This document shows positions 48,843-60,906 of a stretch of 64,000 nt of DNA, piece after piece. The DNA comes from Cryptomeria japonica. Lineage: Eukaryota > Streptophyta > Pinopsida > Cupressales > Cupressaceae. The stretch is from the NCBI RefSeq assembly GCF_030272615.1, contig NC_081408.1:623284383-623348382 (forward strand), written 5' to 3'. Position numbers and translations under genes: made by a program. Below the pieces are notes generated by a model that was not told the DNA's origin, did not search any database, and saw only the letters and a program-made list of their open reading frames with translations. Each line of letters begins with the position of its first letter. Position 1 is the first letter of the stretch.

Positions 48843-50084
48843 TCAAGATCTAGATGGCAACACATGTGCATGGAGTGCGCAATCCACTTTCAAAGTTTCA
48901 TCCGCTAGAATATTCTTTCTTCTCCAGACCATAAGAGATCCTTTCTTCTTGTCATATTTAGAAAACACATTCCTACAAGAACTTGCTATATGTCCAAGAT
49001 TGTTACATTTAAAGCACGTTATAACCTTATCTTTTAAGAACACATTTCTCTTAACAGATTTTACAAACCATTTACAATTTGCAACTTTATGACCAAAGTC
49101 GTGACAGTTATAACAATATCCTTGAAAAGAATGATTCGGATGTGAAGATTTGAAAGCACTACATCTTTCTCTATGAATTCCTTTGAATGGTCCTTCAACA
49201 ACGTTATCATCTGATTTTCTTTTCTTTTCACTCTTAGGTGTAGTAGCATGGCGGTTCAAATCAACCTTCTTCCTTGGTGTTTTCCTGACTATAAATTTCT
49301 TCCCATCTGTAGTAGCAAGCACTGTATCATGTTTAGAACCTTTTGTAGAGCTTTGTCCAAGCTCGTATCCCAATCCTGTAGGATCCTTAGAATGGTTTTG
49401 CCTGTCTAACATCTCATTCAACAAGTTAGTACTATGATTAAACTTTTGAATTTTCTCTGATTCACTCTTGATGCTTTCCAACTCTTTCCTTAATGCAGCT
49501 ATTTCTCTTTCAAGCTTTAAAAATTCAATCTTTTTAACTTCCAGATCAGATTTCACTACATCTACTATCTTCTTGTGTTCTTCAATTTCAATTTTTTGAT
49601 TTCTGATCATGCTGTCCTTAAGAGTTTGTTCTTTCAATAGGGAATCGTTATCTGATTTTTTCTCCAAAGAAGTAATCTCATTTTCTAGTTTATTACACAA
49701 CTCATCCTTGTCTTTCAAATTAACTTCCAACTTCTCTTCGATTCTTTTTCTGTCGACCATTTGGACTTTTAGAAATTCAATAATCTTCATAGTTTCATCA
49801 TGGTTTTGAACTACAACTTTATTAACAGTAATGCTTTCTTGCAAACGTACCTTGAGATCCTGGTTTTCCTTTCTAAGGCTCTTGATCACATCTAGGGCAG
49901 AAAGTAATTCTTCTTTGAGACAAACCACTCCTTCTCCTTCTATTTCCTTATCAGTAGAGACATCAAACATATCTGCAATACAATCTTTAGAGTCATGATT
50001 ATTAGTCAGATTACTAGCAGCATGCAAATCAGATTTCTTCTTAGGCAATACCTTCATCTTCTTATTTCTGCACTTCTTACCCAT
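48843..50084 (-). CDS. Gag-like protein with two zinc knuckles (413 aa)
   Basis: The uninterrupted frame starts MGKKCRNKKMKVLPKKKSD, a basic N-terminus. It continues as a long predicted coiled coil (about residues 55-220, rich in Lys/Glu/Leu, for example EELLSALDVIKSLRKENQDL), then a basic linker. Two CCHC zinc knuckles follow: CYNCHDFGHKVANC (about residue 324) and CFKCNNLGHIASSC (about residue 357). CCHC knuckles bind the packaged RNA. The usual N-terminal copia UBN2 capsid region is not obvious, so this may be a shortened Gag or only its C-terminal half. It lies 70 bp inside the 5' LTR/primer site on the same strand. It is the only intact long frame in the window, consistent with recent activity. 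Confidence 0.88.
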   Translation of the reverse strand: MGKKCRNKKMKVLPKKKSDLHAASNLTNNHDSKDCIADMFDVSTDKEIEGEGVVCLKEELLSALDVIKSLRKENQDLKVRLQESITVNKVVVQNHDETMKIIEFLKVQMVDRKRIEEKLEVNLKDKDELCNKLENEITSLEKKSDNDSLLKEQTLKDSMIRNQKIEIEEHKKIVDVVKSDLEVKKIEFLKLEREIAALRKELESIKSESEKIQKFNHSTNLLNEMLDRQNHSKDPTGLGYELGQSSTKGSKHDTVLATTDGKKFIVRKTPRKKVDLNRHATTPKSEKKRKSDDNVVEGPFKGIHRERCSAFKSSHPNHSFQGYCYNCHDFGHKVANCKWFVKSVKRNVFLKDKVITCFKCNNLGHIASSCRNVFSKYDKKKGSLMVWRRKNILADETLKVDCALHAHVLPSRS

Positions 50085-50141
50085 AGTATTCCTTCTACCA
50101 AGACCAACCCAAGTTGATTAAACTTCTCAAAGGGAACCGTG

Positions 50142-50154
50142 CTCTGATACCACT
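50142..50154 (-). other. Primer-binding site (initiator-Met tRNA type)
   Basis: The minus strand reads AGTGGTATCAGAGC, containing the canonical TGGTATCAGAGC, next to the 5' LTR. Confidence 0.9.
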
Positions 50155-52742
50155 TGTTGGAATACTAAGATCACTGAGAGGGGGGGGTGAATAAGTGATC
50201 TGTAAAACAAGAATATCCTTAACCATTTGAAACTTTAAACCATTTGCATATGTAGCAAATAACATAATAACACCATCAACATTGAATGCATGTGCAACAG
50301 ATATAAGATATAATAAACAATAAAGCACATGCACATGATAAGATAATTGACATAGCTTTTATAGTGGAAAACCCCTAAGAGTAAAAACCACTCTCCAATT
50401 TGTCTTTTATTAAGCCTTATAGGCAAATGTTTAGAGCACCCACTCTAGGAGCACCAACCCCGTACAATTTAGAAGCACCAACTTCTTGGAGCATCAACCC
50501 CACACTGATTTAGAAGCACCAACTTCCTGGAGCACCAACCCCATAAACAAGATACAAATAAAAGATTTAATCAGAGGGAAACTCTGTTACAATACAAAGC
50601 ACTTGAAACAATTCAACATCATAGAGATCTTGTCTTTATCCCACAAATCCCCAATTTACAATCTGGTCTTGTTGAGAAAGATAATCAAGACAATACATCA
50701 ACCACTGAAAAACCTTAGTGTTACCACTATGCTTTCTACCCACACCAATCAATGATAAACATGCCAATACATCATTTCACAAGTATACCTGCAAATATGA
50801 CATTAACATTATGTTATGCATCTGCAATCTTAATGTCAATAATCTTCCTCCTCAAACTACTTGCAACCATAACCCTGTCACAAAACTTCTGCAAACTGAT
50901 ACAGACACATACACATGACAATAAAATACATTTCTCTCTTCCAGTTACAAGCATGATATTTCCCTGTTATTCAAATTTACTTCAATCTGTCCTGCATTAG
51001 CTGTATTCATCCCTTCATTCTCCATTATAAACAATCACACATTTCAGTCTTTATTCGTTCGTGTAAACAATAAACATACAAACCCGTACAAACCCTTGTC
51101 TACAAACAGACATACATTACTTCATAAAAGATCAAGAACAATATTTATAATCAGCAGAATCAGATTACCATTCTTTCTGTATCTTCTTCGTATGCTTCCT
51201 CACATGAAACGAATGGTTACAACACTATTTGCAATAATATCCACATTCACTGCATTCTATATTGTAATCTCTGCTCACTGTGTATTCTTGAATCCTCTGT
51301 CTTTGCACACAACTTTTAACTCACTGGTTCTTCCATTATGTTTGCGACGTATTTTTAGCATGATTTGATATATTTCGTTATCTGTAGAAAGCTATTCAAT
51401 AAATATAATCCTGATTAACCTTCGAATGAATATGCATTTATAAATTGTCTGTAGATAGTTAAGAAGTTGTATTCAGTTACAACTGCCGCAACTGCCGCCA
51501 ACTTCATTCCACCGTGGATCTTTAACAAATTAATTATATTTCAACATCATCTGACTTATCAAATGTCAACTTTGTCTTGCCAAGTCGTGCTGCTAACCAA
51601 ACCTTGATTAAAAATCGGCAATATTAACCCATTTAAATACATGCATGGGTATGTAAGATAACCTTCTTCCCACGCTGAGAATTTATAAGCAATGAATATT
51701 CAATCAAAATTCTGATGTTGGTTTCTTGGGACACTTGTTCAAAATGTAGATACCCTTCCACTCATTTGACGAATTAACTTGCAGCTATTACAATCCCAAG
51801 ACATGCTCAAACAGGGTGTATAAATGTCACCAAACAACTGCTGGATATAAGCAACGTAAACTCTAAAGTTCCCTCACGAATTTATAGATATGATATTCTC
51901 AGTCACTAAATCCATAGGTTTGAACCAATCTGTGACTTATTTGCAGCGAATATAGGTAGGAATCGCACCAGATTAGTACCCCAAATTCACATTTTAAAAC
52001 CATGAACAACAGAATGGAGGGCATGACTTTCTTGGAAGGTCAAGAGCAAACTATGAGATGATTTCTCCTTTCCATATACATCTTTATGAGCCTCTCAAAG
52101 GTACCGTATAAATTGTTGAATCTACTTTAAACTAGTCAATTGCATTGTTGTAAAGTATTCTGAAGACTCTTGAGCACACTGATGATAATTCTTCTATCAA
52201 ATATTCATGCCTGATTCTTTGTCAAATTTGTCATTATATTTTGTCATCACTTAAAGCTCCCCTCGCCCAAGACTTCTAAATCCTGGATTTACTTTTGCTC
52301 GATTCAATAAAGTATTTATTACTTCACCCTGGTTCATATATAACTGTCGGCACCTTTTTATCAAATTTTGCACAAGTTGAATATCTTCACAGGAAACATT
52401 TTAAGAATTGGTTGTCGAAGTTACTCCCGTACTTGACTTAATAATATCAGATTCACATTGTGTCTTATGTGGCTGGTGTTCTTGCTCCTGTTTTGATTGT
52501 GATGACAATTGTAAACTGTACACTTTCATAAATTTCCTTCCATCAGACAAGCAATTCAAAGACAAGCAAAGGGCCAATTCTAGTGTATGTTTGTTCAGCT
52601 TTCTCTCTTTCATGAATGTATCCATGTAATACACAAGATTAGATTTGTAGAGTCGTCCTATTATGAATCTAATCTGATCAACCATATGCCACGCCATTTA
52701 CCAACCTTTTGACATCAATGACAGAACATGCCAAAGTCAACA
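50155..52742 (-). repeat. 5' LTR (2588 bp)
   Basis: Same sequence as 44972-47558 with one extra G in the run after CTGAGA. Confidence 0.95.
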
Positions 52743-52747
52743 TCAGA
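52743..52747 (+). repeat. Target-site duplication, right copy (TCAGA)
   Basis: Matches 44967-44971. Confidence 0.93.
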
Positions 52748-53515
52748 TTCTTAACTGTAACATTTTTGTGGGAGCTAAGCTACGGCGTAATTGATATTCT
52801 GCTACCTCCTTCAAAAAGTCTGCTAACCAAATTAATCTTGAAGACTTATCACGTACCATCATGAAAGTGCTCTCATCTCTGCAGGAGAACATGAATAACT
52901 TCTTGAAACATGTCAGAGGATTCATTGGCAGATTAATATAACTTATATATTCTAAATTATTTCTAGCTGAATTTTGTTGGGGAATAAACCGAAGGTAAGA
53001 AAATAGTTGTATTCAGTTCTGTTTTATATTTTATCATATATGATTGCAAAATTTCTGCTCTACATCTGTTTATAAAAACAAAAAGCTTGTTTGTAAATTG
53101 CAACTGATTCGTCAGCTAACAACTTGTATTCATTATAAACAAATTTACCAAAAAGCTATAGTAGATTTGAAAGGAATGTTCAAAATGATTAATACGATGT
53201 AAGAATTTTCTAATGTCCCAAACCTTTTTTTGTAATTGATTATAAACATACATTGATTTATCAAATAGGGAAAAAAATATATATATATATATTTTTTATC
53301 GATTTATCCTAAAAACAACAATTCTGCCAATTTATCTTAAACATATAAAGTTGCATCAAATTAGAAGGATCTGATCAAATGATATTTTATAATTACTAAT
53401 TTGAGCAACAAATGAGCACACTTTTCATCCTTTACTAATATTCTAAACATATATCAATAAATTAATTTTCCTTCAGACTTTTTTAAGGTGTGTGTTGAAG
53501 ACATATGTTGGGTAT
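52748..53515. other. Original flank of the kinase fragment; no gene
   Basis: Before the insertion this sequence followed directly after the receptor kinase fragment. AT-rich, no coding sequence recognised. Confidence 0.4.
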
Positions 53516-53711
53516 TACATCATTCCGGTATGATTTGTTTGGTTTGTTTATTTATTTGTAATTTGTTATGGGCTGTAAGTCTATTTAGGCAAGTATTTGT
53601 TATTTTGTTAAACCCGTGAGTGCCAGATTAAGCACACTGTTGCAGTCATACTTCTGTATAAATATCTTTCATAATGCAATATGATGGCATCTTTTGGGCT
53701 CTAATTTGTCA
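53516..53711 (+). repeat. 5' LTR (about 196 bp)
   Basis: Begins TGTTGGGTATTACATC and ends TTTGTCA, closely similar to 21242-21447. Confidence 0.88.
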
Positions 53712-53713
53712 AT

Positions 53714-53728
53714 ATGGTATTAGAGCCA
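53714..53728 (+). other. Primer-binding site
   Basis: ATGGTATTAGAGCCA follows the LTR, one change from TGGTATCAGAGC. Confidence 0.8.
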
Positions 53729-54520
53729 CGCTGATTCACTGGAGTTTCTTCCAAGCTAATCGGAGGCAGTGTTGTTATTTGCTGTGATCTCCTTTGGAGC
53801 CTCCTTTGGAGCCAACGTTGTTGGTGTACGAGATCACTTGAATGGATTTCATTATCAGGCAAACGCCGATAGACATCTCTAGTCTTGTGATTTCCTATAG
53901 TCAAGATTTCTATTCTAAGCAATGGTTAAATATCTACATGTGATGTGCATCATCTCTGAAAGAAAGAATGATTGAAATCAATTTCACGAGCTTGAAGGTA
54001 AAGATCGGTGGTGAACAGTACAACTTCCTGGTGCCATAATTATTGATAAGACAACCTATGCTCTTGTCGCTGCTTTGCCTGCGAACTCATGCGAAAACAT
54101 CTAGCTCTGGGTGTATTGAAATTGTTGGCTTTTTCATTTTCTGTGCCGCAGTCAGATCAGAAAGCGATGGTCATCGGATTTTCTAAACCAATTTGGCCAG
54201 CACATACAAAAGTCAAGGACCATGGAAAGAGGCAGAGCGATATCAAGGTGCCATGCAAGAAGAGTTTCACACGCTGGTGATATTTTTCTTTTATTTATTT
54301 CTGTAATTGTATAGCTCTCTTAATGAGATATACCAAGCCAAGAAGATCTCTAGGTAGAGTTTATTACACTATCATGAGTGTGAATTTATAATTTACATTA
54401 AGCAGAGTTTTAAAAGAAAAAAATTAAAAATTGGAAGCTTATGTTTTGAAACAAATTATGTAACTCTCAGCCCTTTAAAGGGGCGCTATTTTTCTTCCTT
54501 CTCTAACACAATAATAGGGA
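53729..54520. other. Copia leader region, no clear coding sequence
   Basis: Longer than needed for a copia leader. A second insertion at about 54050-54480 is possible, but I cannot delimit it. Confidence 0.3.
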
Positions 54521-54529
54521 GTTCTCCAA

Positions 54530-55884
54530 AATTCCTCCTCCCCGATTCTTAGCTACTACGTGGGGACAACTATTCTGTCTCGAAAACCAAACTCAAAACT
54601 TAGCTCGAGTTTGAAGAGGTTTGGGATGTGGTGAGTGCAACCACAATAAGACATAAGACAATGCTAACGAGCAAAAAAAATTTGATCAAGGAGACAGAAA
54701 GACAAAATTAATCATTTTATTTAGTGTGTCTGATGATGTCCAACCCTTTATCCACAACTCATCCACAACCAAAGATGCATGGGACAAGCTCAAGACGGTG
54801 TATGTGGTGAAGAATCAGAATCAAATCTCGAATTTACAGAGTCAATTACATGGCCTAAAAATGAAGAATGGAGAACAGTTGGAATCCTTCCTCAAACGGA
54901 TTACCAAGCTAAGAGCCTTGCTACAAGCATTGGGGGAAATAGTTGATGATACAGTTGTAGTGCCTATTGTTCTACGGGTTCTACCTTCCAAATATAAAGT
55001 TTTTGTGACAACTTTGAATGTCATAGAGACAACATCCACCTTTGAGAAGTTAGTGAATCTACTTCAAAAAGAAGAGTCTCTAAGGCACAAAAATGAGGAG
55101 GAGGATCATGCCACGATCACTCATCATAAAGACAAGAAGCCTATGAAGTAATCTGGTGGACCACCCATATCTGGTAATTCATCCAAACCTTAGAAGAAGT
55201 GTCCAATACATGAAAGAGTTGGACGTGAGGTGAAAAATTGTTGGTACAACTCCTTCAACAAAGGATCTTCCAACAAATCACATCCAAAGAATCCCTTTCA
55301 AAGCGACAAACCACAATGGGAGCAAAAGGAAAAACATAAACAACAAAGCAATGTTGTTGAAGCAAAACATTCTCTAGATGAGGAATGTGTGCTTTTAGCT
55401 CACACTTCAGAAGATGGTTCACAGTCAACCTTAATATGGTATGTGAAGTCTAGTGCTACAAAGCATATGACTGGATAGAAGGAGTGGTTTCTCACATTGA
55501 AATCCCATCATGGTACAATCACTCTTGGAGATGGTACCATCCATGAAATCAAAGGTATCAATGACATCTCATTGAAGTTTGGCATTAATCATTGCATGAT
55601 TATCAATGTTTTGTATGTGTCGGGACTTACCAAAAATATCCTTTCTATTAATCAATCTCTCAACCACAACCTTAGGATTGAGTTTGATAGCAATCATGAT
55701 AAAAAGATTTGTCTTATCAAAGATAAGTCTAAAAATGACAAGATTGTTGCTAGTGCTATTGAGATTGGAAAAATGTTTAGGCTTCATATAACTACTAATA
55801 ATCAAGCCTTAGTGACTAAGGAAAATGACCTTGCTCTCCTTTGGCATCGCCAATTTGGTCATTTAAGCACTATTAAATTAAATT
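54530..55884 (+). pseudogene. Copia gag, zinc knuckle, protease and gag-pre-integrase
   Basis: A single frame with stops at about 55149, 55191, 55476 and 55884. The gag UBN2-type region reads HNSSTTKDAWDKLKTVY, then LQSQLHGLKMKNGEQLESFL and LLQKEESLRHK (54726-55110). A degraded zinc knuckle (CPIHERVGREVKNCW, about 55200) follows. The protease site reads WYVKSSATKHMTG where relatives have a DSG triad, so the catalytic Asp is lost. Further motifs are TLGDGTIHEIKGI, NVLYVSGLTKNILSI and LALLWHRQFGHLS (pre-integrase, 55835). Integrase and reverse transcriptase are missing. Confidence 0.88.
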
Positions 55885-56757
55885 AAGAAATAGTTGTATA
55901 ACATGATCGATCACACTGAGAAGGATTTTATCCTTTAGAATAAAATTTATATATGTAGTTTAAAAAGAAATAATTTTTTTACTGTATATTGTACAAATTA
56001 TATCCTAAATTTCCTTAAGGTATACAAAATTTAAAGACACCTTGTAAACATCAACACGTATGCTTACGTAGTGGTCAATGTGCTAATTCTTTATGTTAGG
56101 GGTATACACCACATGAATAGCCTTAATAATAAACATTGCCACCAGAAAACATAGATTCAATATGTATTAGCATGAACAATGCATGCAAACTATTTGACAA
56201 GATGACTATAGGAAATATCATCTATTATTAAAAAAAAATCATATCCATGAATATGGTACATAAGGGTTGTGTAGAAATAAACGAATAAGACTACATATCC
56301 TTGAAATTATATATACAAAATCTGTATTCAATGTAATCTATCTTCAAGTTAACAAAATTTGTATTCAATGTAATCAATCTTCAAGTTAACAAAAATTGTA
56401 TTCAATGTAATCAATTTTTAAGTTAATCATTTTCATTGGTTATAATAACATGTTGAGTTCAAATTAACTTGAATTTGTTCATTTTCAATTTTTTTCACAT
56501 TTCAAAATCAATTTACTTACATTGTAAATAACTACTCCTAACAAAAGCAATTTTCATTTCTTGTGATTTTTCCGCCTTCCAATATATTTCCAAAATTATA
56601 TCACTATTCGATTAACCATTGCGCTCCTTTTGGTGCAGGTGCTAGTTAATAGATGATCTCAACTATTTAATCTTTATGATTTTCATTATATGTTTCAATT
56701 TTTGGCTATTGGATCCCTTTTCAAATCCACTAGCATGGAGGGGTTGCAGTTTGTAGA
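55883..56757. repeat. Dispersed repeat block, copy 2
   Basis: Pairs with 21583-22408. It carries three tandem 35-bp units (TGTATTCAATGTAATCAATC type) against two in copy 1. It begins exactly where the copia element breaks off and ends where another LTR begins. Confidence 0.85.
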
Positions 56758-56760
56758 GGA

Positions 56761-58090
56761 TGTTGGCAAAAATGCAACAAACTGAGAGGGGGGATGAATT
56801 AGTTTGCTCACAAAGTTTACTTAACTCAAACAAAATTTCAGATTTGATAATTAACAATGAAAGCATAAATCAACACCACATCAATAACACACATAACACC
56901 AATATTTTTGACATGGAAAACCTGGTCAAAGGAAAAAACCACAGTGGGAACCTACCCACAATATGATGATACCCTATTAGAAGTATGGGGAATGTATATG
57001 CATTCAGGCACACTGCCTAGAGCTCACTACTAAAAAACAATAACAACAAGGGCTATAACCCTGGGGATGACTCACTATCTTACAAAAACATTCGGATTAC
57101 ATCCAAAAGATCATGAACTAATAGAATATCATCTCCTCATGCCTGGTTATAGTTCTAGTTAAGCACAAAACTCATATACTACTCCTTCACACTTCTTCAC
57201 ACTTCTTCTCACTTCTTCTCTGCTTTCGAAAGAACAAAACATTATTTGCACACACAGATACCACTCTCACATGATTATTACATTTATTTATACATATCAT
57301 CAACCTATATTTCAAGGTCGGCTCAACACATCACAAATTACAAAGATATAACCATACACGCTACAATAACACATGTAGACCAGAACAATATTGGCTACGA
57401 CATAGTATAGACCAAAATCACCACCTCTAACACGAAACACCTCCAAGAATTATGCCTCGAACATCCGTAACATGCTACAATCATCCAGTCACCAAGAAAG
57501 TAGCATAACATGAACATACCAGAGAAATCATCAATAACAAACTCAATGATCAATGTGGAATATCAACACAAATAGAACATGATCTAGAAACATCCACAAA
57601 TAATATGAATTACCACAAAAACAACTGCAACATCACCACTTACTAGAATCTCCATCATCATTATACCAAACCTCAAAAACACTCACTGAATTGACTGTCA
57701 AATTGAAAAATTCACTTGCGGACCTCCAAATCACAAACTATTTGAAATGAGGACACACCAAAATGTGCCAAACATTTCCAAATCCACTAACCAAGATATT
57801 GCAATATGGAGCAAAATCTAGAACACTGAACAACTGAAAAACTAAGTACAATACCAAATCTCATAACTCGATCAAATCATCATGTGGACCACTGAAACTT
57901 TAGCTGAATCAACTAGAGATACTTATCTCAAAACCCTTTAATCCACAACAACTCAACTGTAACACACTGGCCAAACCAACTCACTTAATCTGATTGCAAC
58001 ATTGAAACACACAAAGGAATATGTTGATAACAATGAAAACACGTCACTCAATCAATCCAAACACATATTTGCACATTATCTCGATAGTCT
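56761..58090 (-). repeat. 3' LTR (about 1.33 kb)
   Basis: Begins TGTTGGCAAAAATGCAACAA and carries CTGAGAGGGGGGATGAATTA, the same opening pattern as the 2.59-kb LTR. The inner end lies just before CCCCTTTGGCATTGATGGCA (polypurine tract on the minus strand), comparable to the sequence after 47558. Confidence 0.75.
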
Positions 58091-59010
58091 ACCCCTTTGG
58101 CATTGATGGCAATATATGACGTAAAAAACAATCAATGACAAAAAAAAAAGAACAACTCACAACAATCAACAATCCCCCCTTTAAATTATGTATATGATAT
58201 GACAGTTTTTCACATGACTCTCTCACCCTTTGACATCAATATAGAAACAAATTTGCAATTTTGATTCTCTCCCCTTTGAACTAACTCACAAGACTGAACA
58301 TCTGAACTACAACACTGACTACTCCCCCTGAGTAGCAATCACCACTCATCAATCTAGATCACAAGATATCTTTGTGAAATCCACCAGATTGATACAAATC
58401 CATGCACCTTAGTTCTCATTAGGAGGGGCAATTACCCCTAGCTTCTTTCTGAGATACTCAAAAGTATCTTTAGACAAAGGCTTTGTGAAGATATCTATAA
58501 TTTGTTCCTTTGTAGACACATACTCCAATCTGACTTCCTTCTCATTCACCTTCTCTCTCAAGAAATGAAACTTGATTGATATATGCTTAGTTTTGGAATG
58601 CAACACCAAATTCTTACAAATGTTGATAGCACTTGAATTATCATAGTATATAGTAGTAGGATCGTTATAAACAACTTTGATAGCCTTCAATATTTGCTTC
58701 ATCCATATCACTTGAGTACAATTGCTAGCAACAACAATGTATTTAGTTTCTACAATAGATAAATAAATTGCAATCTGCTTCTTACTCATCCATGAAACCA
58801 ATCTCTTTCCCAAGAAAAATGCACCACCACTAGTACTCTTACGGTCATCAACATCACCTACCCAATCAACATCAGTAAAAGTACTCAAATTAACATCATC
58901 ATCTTTAGGATGCCACAAATCAAAATTAACAGTCCCTTTCAAATATCTAAATATCCTCTTCATAACAACAACATGAGATTCCTTAGGACTAGCTTGACAT
59001 ATAGCTGTAT
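56761..59010 (-). mobile_element. Truncated copia element, minus strand
   Basis: A 3' LTR at 56761 to about 58090, a polypurine-like tract, and RNase H coding at 58409-59010. The 5' part is cut off at 59011 by the next element. Confidence 0.82.
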
Positions 59011-59047
59011 TGTCATAAAATTGCGACCCTAGCAATTTTAACGACAT
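58409..59047 (-). pseudogene. Copia RNase H domain (C-terminal pol)
   Basis: An open frame with the end of the reverse transcriptase (SPKESHVVVMKRIFRYLKGT) and RNase H motifs: FTDVDWVGDVDDRKSTSGGA, VETKYIVVASNCTQVIWMK, IYYDNSSAINICKN, KTKHISIKFHFLRE and IIDIFTKPLS. It ends with TAA at 58409. The first 13 codons (59047-59011) come from the adjoining repeat, and motifs that would precede ASPKES are missing, so it is a truncated copy although the frame is open. Confidence 0.9.
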
Positions 59048-59760
59048 TTGAGGTTCTCATCTTGACGACAACATCTTCCTTCCCAACTAGGACTTCTCTC
59101 TACATTTTCACCTTGAACCTCTCCTTGTTTAAGCTCTGAGATGGCCTCAGGACCCTGTCCGGACCCCAAGACATGGAAGGATAGGGGCACCACCCTCTCA
59201 GGGTGGCCCCAAGATATGTCCCTTTGGTCCTATCTGCATTTTGGGATTCCAAATATCCCCGATGTCAGCCTATGGTGAGATGAATTAATTCTCTGAGGCA
59301 TGTATAAAAGGGAGTTAGTCTTCTCATTTGTAGAGACATAAGAGATGAAGGAGGAAATATACACGAAATACATGATAGGCGAAGTTCAAGCATTCAAGTC
59401 TTCAAGCATCCATCAAGTCTTCTTCTTCATGTGTCTTCTTCTTTTATCCATTGGAGCAACATTTATAACATTCATTTGCAAGCATATGCGTGTGTTAGGG
59501 TTTTGTCATGTTACATGCCATTTCATGCAACATTTACGATTACATTCAAGAAGCAAAGCAACCATCATCAACAAATTGTAGATCTATGAGGTATACATTT
59601 TCATTGTTTACATTCATGCATTTGCAATTACTTTCTTTCAAGGTTGATTCCTCAACTGGGGTTCAACTGAGGCAAACCCCTATCCACAACCCCTCTTCCC
59701 TTCTTTTCTGTGTGTAGGTTACAGGTACGCAACTGTATTTTTAGATCTGGACTTCATTTA
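59011..59760 (+). mobile_element. LTR-like start of a further element
   Basis: TGTCATAAAATTGCGACCC cuts into the copia element at 59011. The unit has a TATA box and reads into non-coding sequence. Its end and partner LTR are not visible, so the type is uncertain; the pattern suggests a long-LTR gypsy-type element. Confidence 0.45.
59303..59310 (+). promoter_or_regulatory. TATA box
   Basis: TATAAAAG in GC-moderate context about 290 bp into the LTR-like unit, a typical position for an LTR promoter. Confidence 0.55.
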
Positions 59761-60906
59761 CAAAGGCGGAATAACCCTTTTTGTTTCGCAGATTTTCGGA
59801 GGACCGTGGACACTTTCAGCATGGTCCCAACAACTTTTCCTCAAATTCGCAGGGCAGATTCGTATCAGTGTAAATATCTCAAATCCAAAGTTACAACGCG
59901 ATTCCATACTGGTGGCACCTCATTTCATTCATTTTATCTCTCTTTTCTACATAGTCAACAAGTCAACTTTCTCATTTACAAAAGAGGGTAAATCACACTT
60001 CAACCCTTGCAATCCACTTGGAATTCACATACTTGTTTCCCTTGGATTTGGATGTAGTGGATTCAAGCCCCTCTTTTGAGTGTAAAGTTCCTCCAAGTGA
60101 AAATCATCCTAGTGGCTTCCTTTCTCTCTCCTAGGTGGGGAGTCACTAGGATCCAATTTTCCACTTTACATTTTGGTGAATTCGACGTCTTACACATTAA
60201 TTCTAAATTCTTGTTATTAGATCTGATTAAGTGCAATTTGAATTTCAAAATTTCGTTTCCAAGTTTGATTTATTTGCAAATTTTAGAGGTTAATTGAATC
60301 AAAACCCTAGTTTTTCATTTTGTGAACATTAAGCTTGTGAAGTGCAAAATTTTAATTGCTTGTTTTAGATCCGGTTTTTATTTCAAAATTGCAATTCAAA
60401 TCTGCCTTTTTATTCTGAAGATTCAGTGGTTAAACATCAAAACCCTAATTTCCAAGATCCTTTTATTTTTGACCTTTGACTGCCAATTTGACCGATCTAG
60501 ACATCTCCAAATCAACTATTTTTTTGGATTCTACAATAAAATCTTAATATCTATAATCTTTAAAAATTTCGAAAAAAGTTGGTCGGACCGTGTGCACTTT
60601 CAGCATGGTCCCTGGCTTTTTCTCAAAATTTCGGGAGACGAAATTGATTGTATTTTTTTGCTTAAATCGAGAAGATTGACGTACTTCATTAATTCTAACA
60701 CCTCCTAAGGTTGAACACAAGTTCAAATTTCATCAAATTCAAATTTTAAATTAATTTTCATAAAAAGGTCCTAATTTTAGATCTTTTTTTCCAACAAATT
60801 AAGATTTTAATCAAGAGACTTTCAATGGCAATTAATCAATTGGATTTACTTGCTCTTTCACATATGATTATATTTTTTTTCACATATATATTGTGACTAC
60901 AATCAT
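59761..60906. other. Probable non-coding part of the element with an internal direct repeat
   Basis: GGACCGTGGACACTTTCAGC followed by ATGGTCCC at 59801 recurs at about 60585 with GTGTGCACTTTCAGCATGGT. Both copies continue with a TTTTTCTCAAAATT-like sequence. No protein recognised. Confidence 0.5.

Larger units (their letters stand above)
44972..52742 (-). mobile_element. Young non-autonomous copia-type LTR element (7771 bp), Gag only
   Basis: Two LTRs of 2587 and 2588 bp (44972-47558, 50155-52742) flank a 2.6-kb internal region. The element reads on the minus strand: primer-binding site at 50142-50154, gag at 48843-50084, polypurine tract at 47559-47570. No protease, integrase or reverse transcriptase is present, so it depends on a helper. 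The target duplication TCAGA is perfect. The LTRs look identical apart from one G in a G run, which means a very recent insertion. Confidence 0.96.
53516..55884 (+). mobile_element. Truncated copia element: 5' LTR, gag, protease, pre-integrase
   Basis: A 196-bp LTR, primer-binding site and gag-pol start are present. The element ends abruptly in the gag-pre-integrase region, where the dispersed repeat block begins. It belongs to the same LTR family as the copia at 19.5-21.4 kb. Confidence 0.88.
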
